A stretch of DNA of 64,000 nt, from assembly GCA_029261355.1 (NCBI GenBank), contig JAJDBM010000050.1:1-64000 (forward strand), given 5' to 3'. Below are positions 9,291 to 18,033 of this stretch, in pieces. How positions within the stretch are numbered: position 1 is the first letter of the stretch; the number at the start of each line of letters is the position of its first letter. The DNA comes from Nitrospirales bacterium (GTDB taxonomy: Bacteria; Nitrospirota; Nitrospiria; Nitrospirales; UBA8639). Made by a program: the position numbers and the translations under genes. The notes beneath the pieces are model-generated. The model was given only the letters and a program-made list of their open reading frames with translations. It did no database searches and was not told where the DNA came from.

Positions 9291-9365
9291 CTACCGCTCA
9301 CTTTTCAAGCACTGAGATCTCTTTTCCTGCCTAAACTTCTCAATGACGATGTAAAACAGGATGCG
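9291..9365 (-). pseudogene. alkD-type gene, 3'-end relic (copy 4)
   Basis: A 24-codon minus-strand trace, RILFYIVIEKFRQEKRSQCL then KSER and TAG, aligns with RTMLRYAIEKF ... KRMQYLKGLF at the end of the intact AlkD-like protein. It is the most diverged of the four relics. Its existence is supported mainly by the conserved IEKF-x-Q-x-KR-x-Q-x-LK pattern in the same orientation as the others. Confidence 0.65.
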
Positions 9366-9533
9366 ATTCCTGCGGCTTTCGGCCCGGATACGACCTTGTG
9401 GACGGTTAGTCTTGATTTTTTGGTCCGCAACCCTCCAAACTTAGAAAAAATAGAACAATCAAATACTCCTCTGGAGACCATGTCTCGTACTGGGTTCAGG
9501 GAATGATATTTTTTTGAGACTGCAAATCCCTAG

Positions 9534-9782
9534 TACTCATTATCACGACTATTCTCGAATATTGCGCGGGATGTCGTGAAGGTAGAACAAGCAACGTGGC
9601 CGGCAGGAATAACATTGACGGTGTATCACTACCCGGATGATCCAACTCAAACTTCGTTGGTTCGCGATGGCGGTCGCGAAGCCATAGCCGTCGTGGCTTC
9701 GATTCTGATGCCAATGGATATTTGGGTGTTCGCACTTCTCATTTTAAAAAAAAAAGCGTCTTCAATAAAAGTCGTGAAGTGA
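9534..9782 (+). pseudogene. DUF3592-like C-terminal fragment
   Basis: The plus strand is open from 9534 and contains GITLTVYHYPDDPTQTSLV, which resembles the conserved V-x-V-x-YxPxxP-x-x-A-x-L block of DUF3592 membrane proteins, followed by a hydrophobic helix (VVASILMPMDIWVFALLIL) and a Lys-rich end. The only possible starts are GTG codons without a ribosome binding site and the N-terminal domain is missing, so I read it as the 3' scrap of a DUF3592 gene. Low confidence in the family name. Confidence 0.4.
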
Positions 9783-9865
9783 ACTTCCCCAAGTTGATGG
9801 CTCTTGGTAGAAATATATAGCATGTCTGTGTGTCATATACATTTGAACAATCAAAAGGGTGCTTT

Positions 9866-11545
9866 ATGGGAATCGTGAATGCATTACTTATCGCTTCGTT
9901 GGTTCTTCTGTCAGGCTGTGACTCTAGCGAAGCTGACATGGGGCCATTAACTTCAATCATAGAGTCCAGCACAGGAGACACGTGGTCTGTGCAGAATAAC
10001 GGCAGCTCCGTAATCATGGAGAATCAAAGCGATGGTGGCTCCGTTCAATATTATTACGCGAATCCAGATTCGGACGAAGAAGGTCGAAGAGAAATTTCTG
10101 TGGAGCTGGATTTCAGCCAATCGCAGACTGAATCACTCGCCGGGCTCCTCTACGGTTTTCAACCCAATCCGAAGTCCTATTTTTTATTCACCGCCGGCAA
10201 TGACCAACATGTCGGTTTGTACCACAAGAGTAAAAATGGATTTAAAGAGATCATGAAGTTTAGCGTAGACAATTTCACATCCAAGAAAATTAGACTCGCA
10301 ATCCAGGAGCGCGGTAATAGCATTGCCCTGCTTGTCAACGGCACGGAGAAGTCGACTTATTCAAATAAGCGAACGGGTCGTGGTGCCGTTGGTATATTGG
10401 CCGTCGGAATGGGAATATTTCAATTTAGTGATTTTGATATTGAGTTATCCGGCACGGTAGCGCGTGAGGACAGAAATACCAAAATTGATGACACCTTTGC
10501 GAGCACTAAAAGCGTTCCAGATAGCCCTCACACTACACAACGCCAGGATCTCACCTTTCAAGACTTATACGACAAGCAAAATGGCATGGTTAAGACTCAA
10601 TTTCCCTTTCCCAGTGGTTGGCGTTTTGCTGGGAAAAACACGAATAATTTATTTATGGTAGGGCCGAACAATATTGAGGTGTATTCGGGTTTTGTTGGTC
10701 ATTTCGTTTACTCCGATGATCCCTTTGCGGTTGAATCTGCGCGCAGGGCTGGTGGTAACGTTGCACGACCCGTGAAACTAGAACAGTTTGCACGAGAGCA
10801 GCACAGTCAGTACCTATCCCAGCAGGGATTTTCCCTTATTACCACGTACCCGCTGCCAAAGGTTAATGATGTTTACGAATTAGTCTCTGCAGGAATGCCT
10901 CAAGGCCTGAGTCAAAGAAGATCTTATAGTCTTGGCGCTGAATGGGAGCATCAGGACGGCACTCGGGTGTACAGTATTTTGGTTCAGAACGTGACCCAGA
11001 AGGGTGTCCTTACAGTGTGGGGCGTTCAATATTCAGATATGTACTCATCGAGCGAAGACTTTGATCGTGCAAAGGCGGATTTTAGGTATGCTGTAGAAAA
11101 TCAAGAACTCAACCCGCAGTATCAAATATTTAAAAACAATGAATTATTAACAAATTTAAAAAGAAATGCTGAAATATGGGCAACGCGAGGAGCGCAAGCC
11201 CAAGCTGCCCATCTCAGTAGGATGAACGCCATCCTAGCCCGAAGGGAATCAAGCTCAAGCATTGCCAAAATTAACAGTGATATTCTCGATATTAACCATG
11301 CCGGCTATCTAAAAAGAAGCAGTATGGTGGGTGCTGGTCAGGCCAAAACTATCGACATGGTCAGTGAAACCAGTATCATAGCCAACCCGACCACGGGCGA
11401 GCATTTTCGTGTGGAGGCTGGAGCAAGTCATTACTGGGTGAACAACGAAGGGAAATATTTTAACACTGAAAATTCTCTTATCGATCCCAGAACCGACATC
11501 AACATCCGTGATCAACAGTGGGAAAGGTACCAAGTGGTTCGATGA
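9866..11545 (+). CDS. large lipoprotein with concanavalin-like domain
   Basis: A 559-residue protein. The ATG at 9866 is chosen because it gives a textbook lipoprotein signal peptide (hydrophobic core, lipobox LLSGC with Cys18) and has AAGGG upstream. Residues ~35-195 resemble a concanavalin/laminin-G-like beta-sandwich (VELDFSQSQTESLAGLLYGF, GILAVGMGIFQFSDFDIEL). After a Ser/Thr/Asp-rich linker, residues ~230-440 form a second domain (FPFPSGWRFAGKN; YELVSAGMPQGLSQRRSYSL; AKADFRYAVENQELNP) that I do not recognise. A C-terminal helical region (~450-559) ends with a short EHFRVEAGASHYWVN motif of a kind seen in secreted bacterial proteins. Probably outer-membrane anchored and interacting with polysaccharide or peptide ligands. 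Confidence 0.85.
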   Translation: MGIVNALLIASLVLLSGCDSSEADMGPLTSIIESSTGDTWSVQNNGSSVIMENQSDGGSVQYYYANPDSDEEGRREISVELDFSQSQTESLAGLLYGFQPNPKSYFLFTAGNDQHVGLYHKSKNGFKEIMKFSVDNFTSKKIRLAIQERGNSIALLVNGTEKSTYSNKRTGRGAVGILAVGMGIFQFSDFDIELSGTVAREDRNTKIDDTFASTKSVPDSPHTTQRQDLTFQDLYDKQNGMVKTQFPFPSGWRFAGKNTNNLFMVGPNNIEVYSGFVGHFVYSDDPFAVESARRAGGNVARPVKLEQFAREQHSQYLSQQGFSLITTYPLPKVNDVYELVSAGMPQGLSQRRSYSLGAEWEHQDGTRVYSILVQNVTQKGVLTVWGVQYSDMYSSSEDFDRAKADFRYAVENQELNPQYQIFKNNELLTNLKRNAEIWATRGAQAQAAHLSRMNAILARRESSSSIAKINSDILDINHAGYLKRSSMVGAGQAKTIDMVSETSIIANPTTGEHFRVEAGASHYWVNNEGKYFNTENSLIDPRTDINIRDQQWERYQVVR

Positions 11546-11768
11546 ATTTCTCAAGAGATTTGGTTCTTGGGGAAAGTTTGTTTTATTAGTTTTGGGCACT
11601 TTGCAAATTCGTTCTCTTTCGAGATGGCGGCACTACCATCGCGCTCAAACCCACATGTACGCGTTTAATCCTTGTGCTCACCACAAAACTCTGGTTGTGA
11701 GAGGTGTCCAATATATACTTTTCAAATAAGCATCTGATTATTGGAATGTTGATTCTGCCAGAGAACGA

Positions 11769-12047
11769 ATGTTGGCGGTAGCAGACGCCAAAGTCCGATT
11801 GAGCGAACTCGTCGCTAATGTGCAATAGACTGAAGAAGAGTTGGTGATGACTAGGAATGGTCGACCTGCGGCAGTAGTGGTGAGCGCTGAAGAATGTGAG
11901 AGCTTGAAGGAAACCCGGGAAATTAAGAAGGATCCTGACCTCATGAAAGAACTTAAGCAAAGTCTTGTTCAGCTAGAAAAAGACCACAGGTTTTCCATTG
12001 AAGAAGTGTGTGGTACATCGTCTCCGTTACTAAAACGAAAGAACTGA
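11769..12047 (+). pseudogene. Phd/YefM-type antitoxin, interrupted by an amber codon
   Basis: Reading from ATG 11769 gives the N-terminus typical of Phd/YefM antitoxins (AVADAKVRLSELVANVQ), then TAG at 11826-11828, then in the same frame TEEELVMTRNGRPAAVVVSA and EECESLKETREIKKDPDLM. Family members have about 80-95 residues, which matches the combined length (92 codons plus stop). No toxin (RelE/Doc/VapC type) frame is seen downstream before the mobile mystery gene pair. An internal restart at 11841-11847 would lack half of the DNA-binding domain. Probably a dead antitoxin of a lost toxin-antitoxin module. Confidence 0.75.
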
Positions 12048-12204
12048 GCGAGCCGTGCCTTGAAATGTCTCAGGATATTCCCGGCCTTATTTTGATTAAT
12101 CATCTTCGCTAATAGGTTTGAGAGTTCGATGTCGTGGCAAACTTTTTGTGACGAATACTGTTAGGGAGAACGTCCTACCAGTGAGCTGTAATAAAGCGAA
12201 TGTT

Positions 12205-12819
12205 CTAGTTGGACTGATAGAGGCAATCTTCAATGAATGTCATGAGTGGTGTGATATCTCCTTGATCGGCCTGTTTCATGGCCGTCATGTAATACACACG
12301 AACTTCGTTTCCTCGTGCCATCAATTGAATCTGCGGCCACTGAGGTAATCGGTGTTGGCGGGAGTAGAAGAATATATCGGTGAGAAGTCTAGCATGTCGC
12401 CCGTTCCCATTGATAAATGGGTGTATGTATGTCAGTCGATGTTGTAGTCGTGCGGCGACTTCTAGCACTGGTATCGTTGAACGATTGTCATCCCAAGTAA
12501 GGAAATCTCTGCATAGGAGAAGTATCCGTTCATGAATATCTTGTGGTTCTACGCAGTCTTGTAATCGTATCTTCCTATATTCCCCTCCCCAGTTCCAGAT
12601 CGCTCCGAACATGTCAGCATGCACCTTACGGATAAAATTGTCTGTGAGCCATTCTGCTCCACTTTTTTTCCGCCGAGCACGAAAAACATATTTATCATAG
12701 GCTCGACTCATGGCTTCGGCTTCAGCTGCATTACGAGTAGATGCAGTCGTTAGGTGTTCAAGGATAAGATTAGACGTATCCACTCGTGGGGTTGCAGCAA
12801 TAGGTCGTGAGTCATTCAT
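12205..12819 (-). CDS. mobile mystery protein B (Fic-domain protein)
   Basis: A 204-residue Fic-fold protein. The signature HPFINGNGRHAR spans residues 133-144; FGAIWNWGGEYRK near 71-83 is the usual N-terminal part of the fold. Fic proteins transfer AMP or other phosphate-containing groups to target side chains. The acidic residue that normally follows HPFx and helps hold magnesium is Asn137 here, as I recall is common in the mobile mystery B family, so the chemistry may differ. It overlaps the HTH gene upstream by 8 bases, implying translational coupling, and the pair is known from mobile elements. Confidence 0.88.
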   Translation of the reverse strand: MNDSRPIAATPRVDTSNLILEHLTTASTRNAAEAEAMSRAYDKYVFRARRKKSGAEWLTDNFIRKVHADMFGAIWNWGGEYRKIRLQDCVEPQDIHERILLLCRDFLTWDDNRSTIPVLEVAARLQHRLTYIHPFINGNGRHARLLTDIFFYSRQHRLPQWPQIQLMARGNEVRVYYMTAMKQADQGDITPLMTFIEDCLYQSN

Positions 12820-13288
12820 TGTCGTTTTTGCGCCAGAGACGTTCGCGTGGATCGCTCAATATATCGTCTGTTTTTTTTTCGAGAAGCTTCTCAACGACTT
12901 CTCTATCTGGTGCCTGCTCCTCGAGCGCCATCGTCCCCATTGTTTTCTTCAATCTATTCAGTGCGACGGCACGAGCACGACTGCGTAGTATCTCCTTAAG
13001 AGGTTGGTCTGGATGTGGGGCAACTCCCAGATTACAGGACAACCCTTTGTATATACGCTGGAGCGTGCTCACTCGAGGATCAGCTTTTCCTGATTCAATA
13101 GCCGTGAGGTTGGCTTGAGTAATGTGGGCACGCTTGGCAAGTTCCATCTGGGACATTCGAAGATAGGTCCGAACGAGTCGTATCCAATCTTTGTGAGTGA
13201 AGTCTGCTCCATCGGATGGTGAATCGACTTGTAGCTTTGATAAGGCAATCTCATCGACGATTGTGATAATTTTCTTTCCCATAACCAT
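12812..13288 (-). CDS. mobile mystery protein A (HTH regulator)
   Basis: A protein of about 158 residues with a Cro/C1-type helix-turn-helix (LRMSQMELAKRAHITQANLT, then AIESGKADPRVSTLQRI) preceded by DWIRLVRTYL and followed by a basic segment RSRARAVALNRLKKTMGTMA typical of mobile mystery protein A. It lies immediately upstream of the Fic gene and probably regulates the pair. Start is uncertain: ATGs at 13288 and 13282 both lack a clear ribosome binding site, and the longer frame to 13339 enters the AT-rich inverted repeat and is unlikely to be translated. Confidence 0.85.
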   Translation of the reverse strand: MVMGKKIITIVDEIALSKLQVDSPSDGADFTHKDWIRLVRTYLRMSQMELAKRAHITQANLTAIESGKADPRVSTLQRIYKGLSCNLGVAPHPDQPLKEILRSRARAVALNRLKKTMGTMALEEQAPDREVVEKLLEKKTDDILSDPRERLWRKNDNE

Positions 13289-13326
13289 ATAATATATTGT
13301 AAATAATAATAGATCAACTAAATTTA

Positions 13327-13378
13327 ATACTATAAACAATATTAGATATATATAATTCTATATTGTTTATATAGTATT
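13327..13378. promoter_or_regulatory. long AT-rich inverted repeat upstream of the mobile mystery pair
   Basis: The arms AATACTATAAACAATAT (left) and ATATTGTTTATATAGTATT (right) are almost perfectly complementary, separated by about 14 bases, starting some 40 bases before the mobile mystery A start. The placement fits an operator bound by a dimeric HTH protein, with a promoter inside the AT-rich block; a small palindromic transposon end is the alternative. The region from 13379 to about 13670 is AT-rich with no gene seen. Confidence 0.5.
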
Positions 13379-13677
13379 TTTGATGTATCATATTGACTAA
13401 TAAGGTATTTTTAATTAAACACCTAATAGAATCCTTAATTGAATATTTTGATCAAGTTTAAAGACTAGATAATATTAAGTACTAGTGAGGAATTGGAGTG
13501 ACTGGACCGTCAGAAGAATTTGTTAAATCGAGGGATGAATGATAGATGGGTGTTTGGCTAGATTAAGCCGTTTGACAAATCGATAAGGACTATTCACAGC
13601 TGTGCGTATGTTGGGGAGTTCGGGGATAAGTCAAATATTTGTAATGGGTAGCAGGGCATTTCTTAGTTAGTTGCGGT

Positions 13678-13872
13678 TTAAGATACGCTTGTCGTTGTCT
13701 GCCAAGGATCTTCTTCGAAGACTTTATTCTGTTTATTTTCCATTGCTGAAGAAATACCTAAATAGACCGCATGCGCCGCTTCAGACCACTGCGGATCACA
13801 TGGTAATCCTTTGAACGCTGCTTCTGCGGCTTTTTTTTCATCATAGGTTAAAGGTCGATTGGGTTGTTGCAT
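13678..13872 (-). CDS. conserved small hypothetical protein (64 aa)
   Basis: A 64-residue cytoplasmic protein starting at ATG 13872, with AAAGGAGG upstream. The core LTYDEKKAAEAAFKGLPCD and WSEAAHAVYLGI resembles small proteins seen widely in environmental bacteria with no assigned role. The ATG overlaps the stop of the tiny upstream gene (TGATG), so the two are probably translated together. Confidence 0.75.
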   Translation of the reverse strand: MQQPNRPLTYDEKKAAEAAFKGLPCDPQWSEAAHAVYLGISSAMENKQNKVFEEDPWQTTTSVS

Positions 13873-13958
13873 CACAGTCCTCCTTTGTTTTTACACATGA
13901 AAGGCGAGGATTCCTTCAAAAAGCTGTCTGAGTTTCGATAATCAAAAGAGTCATTCAT
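13872..13958 (-). CDS. tiny ORF (28 aa) coupled to the next small gene
   Basis: A 28-codon frame from ATG 13958 with a strong ribosome binding site (AAAGGAGGCCATC). The product begins MNDSFDYRNSDSF and ends in a Lys-Gly-Gly-Leu tail. Its TGA overlaps the ATG of the 64-residue protein. It may be a real microprotein or a leader that loads ribosomes onto the following gene; its own C-terminal codons contain that gene's Shine-Dalgarno. Confidence 0.45.
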   Translation of the reverse strand: MNDSFDYRNSDSFLKESSPFMCKNKGGL

Positions 13959-14474
13959 GATGGCCTCCTTTGTTTTCTTGTTTCAGCCCTTGTTTCCTAA
14001 TTAAAGCAAGCTTAGTGCCATGACTCGCTCATCTCGGTCTGTCTCATCCCTATATTCTAACTCATTGAATTATTGGAAGAAGTAGGAGGGTTGTGGGAAG
14101 GGAAGATTCGGGCACTCATGAACGGTGTTGTATCAGAATGCCAGAGGGTGTCTAAATCGTGACGGGTACTGGTTGAATAACGGGTAGAAAGTTCCGTCCG
14201 ATTATGTGATGAGCCGGATGATCTCACTCCTTGAACAATCAACGACTAGAATAAGTCTATGAGAGAGAACCCAAATGGGTGAACGTTAGAATACTTGAAC
14301 TGGATACATGCAAGACCTTGCGGTTCTCATATACATTCGACATTGCCACTCAATCATCCAACTGATTTGAGGACCTCAAGGTTCTTCCCCTGTTTCACTG
14401 GTAGGAATAGGAGTCTGTCTAGCACTGCGGGTATCGTGTAGGCGATGCCCGCAGTTATCGTTTAGGAACATCTC
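13959..14474. other. intergenic region with a strong hairpin
   Basis: No convincing gene. The stretch holds a 13-bp stem at 14424-14455 (ACTGCGGGTATCG with CGATGCCCGCAGT, one G-T pair, 6-base loop) just beyond the stop of the Lys-rich microprotein on the minus strand. It may be that gene's terminator, although no T-run follows. Confidence 0.5.
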
Positions 14475-14567
14475 TTAACTATTTTTCCCCTTCTTTTTCT
14501 TTTCCTGTTTATTTGTTTTCTGTTTTTCACTTTTAGCTTTATCCTTTTTTCCGCCTTTGTCTCCCAC
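14475..14567 (-). CDS. Lys-rich microprotein (30 aa)
   Basis: A GTG-initiated 30-codon frame with AAAGGAGGTAGACC upstream. The product begins MGDKGGKKDKAKSEKQK and stays almost wholly Lys, Glu, Gln, Gly and Asn to the end, so it is disordered and very basic. Similar tiny Lys-rich proteins are annotated in many proteobacteria and Nitrospira-like genomes, often as stress-related hypotheticals. Ribosome binding site quality and composition argue that it is expressed. A nucleic-acid-binding role is conjecture. Confidence 0.65.
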   Translation of the reverse strand: MGDKGGKKDKAKSEKQKTNKQEKKKKGKNS

Positions 14568-14846
14568 GGTCTACCTCCTTTCTGTGTAATCTTCACGGGT
14601 TTTCTGTGAAGAGCATGTGACTCGTACCAATCAGCGACTGTCTATTTTCTAATATTTACGGGTAGTGTCTGAGTTTATCATGTAAGTAGACATCAGTGAT
14701 GAAGTATTTTTTCAATTATAAAGAACTCATTAGAAATGAGATGAAATGTACCGTGTCTGTTGTTCGTGATGAACAAATCTCGGTGGGCCGAATTCTATGG
14801 ATACAAAGTCGGTCAGTAGAATGACTTTGTATGGAACAAAGTTTGA

Positions 14847-15836
14847 CTAGACCGTGACGACAATTTTCCCTTTTTGTTGATTACTTTCCATGTACCGGTG
14901 AGCATCCACGATTTTCTCAAAGGGAAATGTGCGATCAATAATTGGCTTTAACCTGCCAGCCTCAAGTTCTTGATAGATATGCTGTTTCCCGCGTGCGAGC
15001 CGTTCAGGGTCTTTGGCAATTTCAAATAATGTGTATCCTCGTACCGTTAGCGCTTTTGCCAGCGATGTGAAGAGAGGGAAAGGGGTTGGATCTGGGGATA
15101 GGGCTCCGTACTCAAAGATGATTCCCTCTTGTGCTGTTCCTTCTGCAAGTTTTTCCAGGATAGGGCCAGCGATAGGATCAAAGACGAGACGGCATCCCTT
15201 TCCCGAGGTGAGTGCATTTACCTGGGCCACTAAATCTTCTTCCTCCGTCGCAATCACGTGATCCGCTCCAGCTTTTAAGAGAAACGACTTTTTGGTGGAT
15301 CCTCGAGTCACCGCAATGGCGGTGGCTCCTACAGCTTTGGCTATCTGAATGGCCGCGAGTCCCACACTGCTACTGGCGGCTGTAATCAGAACCGTGTCTT
15401 TTGCATTCAATTTCCCAAATTCGATAAAGGCACCATAGACAGTCATGTACTGCATCCAGATAGAGGCGCCTTCAATACATGATAAATTGTCAGGATAATG
15501 TGCGACTGCGTAGGCTGGTACGATCGCACTTTCACCATATACGCCATATTGGCCAATAGAAAATGCTGGTATCGTACTCACGCGATCGCCCACTTGAATG
15601 CCGTTCGTGTCCAGACCCACCGCATCCACTGTTCCCGAAGCTTCATAGCCTAGCCGTGAGGGGAAAGAGGGCGTTTCCAAGTACTGACCTCGTCGAAACA
15701 TGACTTCTGCTCGATTGAGCCCAAGAGCTTCGACTTTAATTCGGACTTCACCCTTACCGGGTTCAGTCAAAGGCAAATCTTCAATTTTCAGAACGTCGGC
15801 TTCGCCTGTCTCATGAAAACGCACAATTTTGGGCAT
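14847..15836 (-). CDS. MDR-family zinc-free alcohol dehydrogenase / quinone oxidoreductase
   Basis: A 329-residue medium-chain dehydrogenase/reductase. The N-terminal GroES-like domain (LPLTEPGKGEVRIKVEALGL, NRAEVMFRRGQY) lacks the Cys/His zinc ligands of true alcohol dehydrogenases, as in quinone oxidoreductases. The Rossmann domain shows AASSSVGLAAIQIAKAVGAT near residues 150-170 in place of the usual GGxGxVG, and SGKGCRLVFDPIAG. The C-terminus has FPFEKIVDAHRYMESNQQKG followed by KIVV, typical of the family. ATG 15836 is preferred because GAAGGAGAAGACC precedes it. Likely an NADPH-dependent reductase of quinones or enals. Confidence 0.9.
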   Translation of the reverse strand: MPKIVRFHETGEADVLKIEDLPLTEPGKGEVRIKVEALGLNRAEVMFRRGQYLETPSFPSRLGYEASGTVDAVGLDTNGIQVGDRVSTIPAFSIGQYGVYGESAIVPAYAVAHYPDNLSCIEGASIWMQYMTVYGAFIEFGKLNAKDTVLITAASSSVGLAAIQIAKAVGATAIAVTRGSTKKSFLLKAGADHVIATEEEDLVAQVNALTSGKGCRLVFDPIAGPILEKLAEGTAQEGIIFEYGALSPDPTPFPLFTSLAKALTVRGYTLFEIAKDPERLARGKQHIYQELEAGRLKPIIDRTFPFEKIVDAHRYMESNQQKGKIVVTV

Positions 15837-16602
15837 GGTCTTCTCCTTCAACTGAGGCCTGATTGATTTTATAGAAGATTATTTAGCACTTCTTTTGTTT
15901 TAGTATATGGCCGTTCAGTCCATGCGAACAACTCGGATTGAGGCTGCTAAGGAAACACTGATTAGGAGATTATTAACTTGAAAGGGAAGGAGAATGAACA
16001 GGGTCCACAATTATATTGACGATAAGTGGCAATAAGGAATAGTTGAAATTATTTTCACACAACGTTTGAGTTTCCAATTTTATTGAGCAATACCGGTAAT
16101 CAGGGTCGGAGCCTCTTTCTTAAAGAGGGTTAAAAATCAAAGAGGTGTTTGGAAGGTGAAACGTGCCAACCCGATATCATTTCATACAACCGGGAGGGAG
16201 GATACTTGCTTCCAACCACTATGCGACTGAGTCTTTGAGTCAATTGACAGAATGAAGGTCGAGGAGTGGTGTAGACTTTGATGAGACTTATCTCCAGCAT
16301 GAGATCTCATGCAGCGAATCGGTCGTTCATGCTGTGAAGGAAAAGTTGATTCCGGCTGCTGAGCCTGTAGAGTTGAAGGAATTATTGAGTAGAATGCCTT
16401 CTACCACGTCAACATCATGTTGCCCACATGAAGCAAGCCGTAGGCCCGCCCTAAGGGAGGAACCTACAGCATGCATGGAAATCATTGATATCTCGATGAG
16501 ACTTGTTTGACGACGATAGGGCTCTTCCACAGCGTCAACGGAAAATTCAGTTCCTATTTCTGATTCCGCCACACATATCTCTGTCCTGAACCCATGGTCT
16601 GT
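15837..16602. other. long intergenic region with a possible DUF2267 scrap and a hairpin
   Basis: About 765 bases without an intact gene. The plus strand around 16310-16400 reads ESVVHAVKEKLIPAAEPVEL then KELLSRMP, faintly resembling the end of DUF2267 proteins. A strong imperfect hairpin lies at about 16437-16475 (GCCGTAGG ... CCTACAGC). Both are tentative. The rest shows nothing. Confidence 0.3.
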
Positions 16603-17004
16603 TTATTGAAAGTTAGGATTGTAATAGAACTTGTTATGGACAGCTTTGCCGTTGACCCATTTGGTGACTTGAACTTGATCTGGGTTAAATTTACTCCCAT
16701 CTTTCATGTCGACACTTAACTTATATTCAGCAAACGTGGTTCCATTTCCCTGGCCATCATCATCGCCAACACCAACGGTCTTGACTTCAATTCCATGATA
16801 GGTTTTGACTTGTTGAAGAATGTTCTTCTCATTGTCGATAATCGCTTGTTTCCCTTTTACGGTGACGCCTGTGGGTTCTTCGTTAACGACATCATCCGCG
16901 TAAAACTGTTCCATCCCCTCGACAAATTGTCCTTTGGCAAGCATGGCAAGGATTTGTTGGGTTTTTTCTCGTAATGATTCGTTGTTTTTCGTTTCTTCAG
17001 TCAT
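16603..17004 (-). CDS. SnoaL-like (NTF2-fold) protein
   Basis: A 133-residue protein with the SnoaL/NTF2-like layout: an N-terminal helix (LREKTQQILAMLAKGQFVEG), the MEQFYADDVVNEEPTG block, VKGKQAIIDNEK and a C-terminal sheet ending KAVHNKFYYNP. Members bind small hydrophobic ligands or serve as polyketide cyclases, epoxide hydrolases or simple ligand carriers. No catalytic pair can be assigned. ATG 17004 is preceded by AGGAGAAT. Stands alone between intergenic stretches. Confidence 0.85.
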   Translation of the reverse strand: MTEETKNNESLREKTQQILAMLAKGQFVEGMEQFYADDVVNEEPTGVTVKGKQAIIDNEKNILQQVKTYHGIEVKTVGVGDDDGQGNGTTFAEYKLSVDMKDGSKFNPDQVQVTKWVNGKAVHNKFYYNPNFQ

Positions 17005-17403
17005 CGTTATTCTCCTATTATTATTGAATTGATAGTTATTGAGCCAAATGCGGCAATCTCTATTTTAGTCCCGGTGAGACTATCTCAAGATGCAAAACTC
17101 ACATGGAGTTATTTGTTGTGTCTGAAGTACAGAGGAAACATTACAGCATGTTCAAAATGAATATTGGCTTTGAGATATCTGCAGAAGGTCGTTCATCCTG
17201 GGCTTCCACGAGAAGTAGGCCTGTCACGTATCTTTTAGTGTTGATCATATGCGGTCATTGAGGTAGTCGTCGCCTTCGAGGGGCCACGATAGGTATCCAT
17301 CTTTAAGTGTTGTAGGTGTTTGAGGGTTATCGGTTATTTCTCACTCAATTGTGAGGGGGAAAGTCATGATGAATGACCAGATTCTGCGGAACAGGGCAGG
17401 CCA
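17005..17403. other. intergenic, nothing recognised
   Basis: About 400 bases without a supported gene or clear repeat. It probably includes the SnoaL gene promoter near its left end. The IS3 relic follows. Confidence 0.4.
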
Positions 17404-17740
17404 ATATTTGAGGTGGTCACAGAAAATTGGACAGGGTGTTACGCTACAATTTGTGAGCCAAGGAGGGTCATGGCTTATGAGGCAATTCGAAAGAATCATC
17501 TTGCGATTTTCAAGGTGAACGTCGCGATGTCTGTGCTCCGGGACGATGCGCCGATATCACAGCTGGCGGTAAAATATAGCCTGAATGACATCATTATTCA
17601 TCGCTGGAAATGTGAAACCCTGGCCTCCATGGAGGCCAGGGTTTTCAGGAAAGCTTGAGAAGAGCCAAGCCGAGTACGAGTCGCACCTCCATATGCTTCA
17701 CGCCAAAATCGGCTAACTGTGTGTGGAGGGGGATTTTTTA
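17404..17740 (+). pseudogene. IS3-family OrfA relic
   Basis: The plus strand reads FKVNVAMSVLRDDAPISQLA, VKYSLNDIIIHRWK and LASMEARVFRKA, which matches the OrfA pattern KxxVALxALxGxxTIxELAxKYxVHPxQIxxWK of IS3 elements. In another frame YESHLHMLHAKIG and VEGDFLV correspond to the leucine-zipper end of OrfA. A stop after RKA and a frameshift separate them. No OrfB or terminal repeats are seen, so this is a dead remnant. Confidence 0.75.
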
Positions 17741-18033
17741 GTCAATGCCTCTACCCGATTGGGGTTAGGAGGCGGCAAGAAATGATCGAGCCCTCTCATA
17801 AACAACTGAGCAATTGGCTTACGATCGAGAATCGTGCAGACTGTGAAAGCTGGGACTATACACCATCCACTTAAGTAGAGAATTCACATACCACTTGGGG
17901 GAAAACTCCATATTGTAAATTGGGTTATATCTTTTGTTCAATAATTATCAAGCAGATGATATTTTTTTGATCTTCCTCAAAATTGATTTTGATAAACTCA
18001 TTCGATAGTGACGGCTCGATTTTCACTTTGAAG

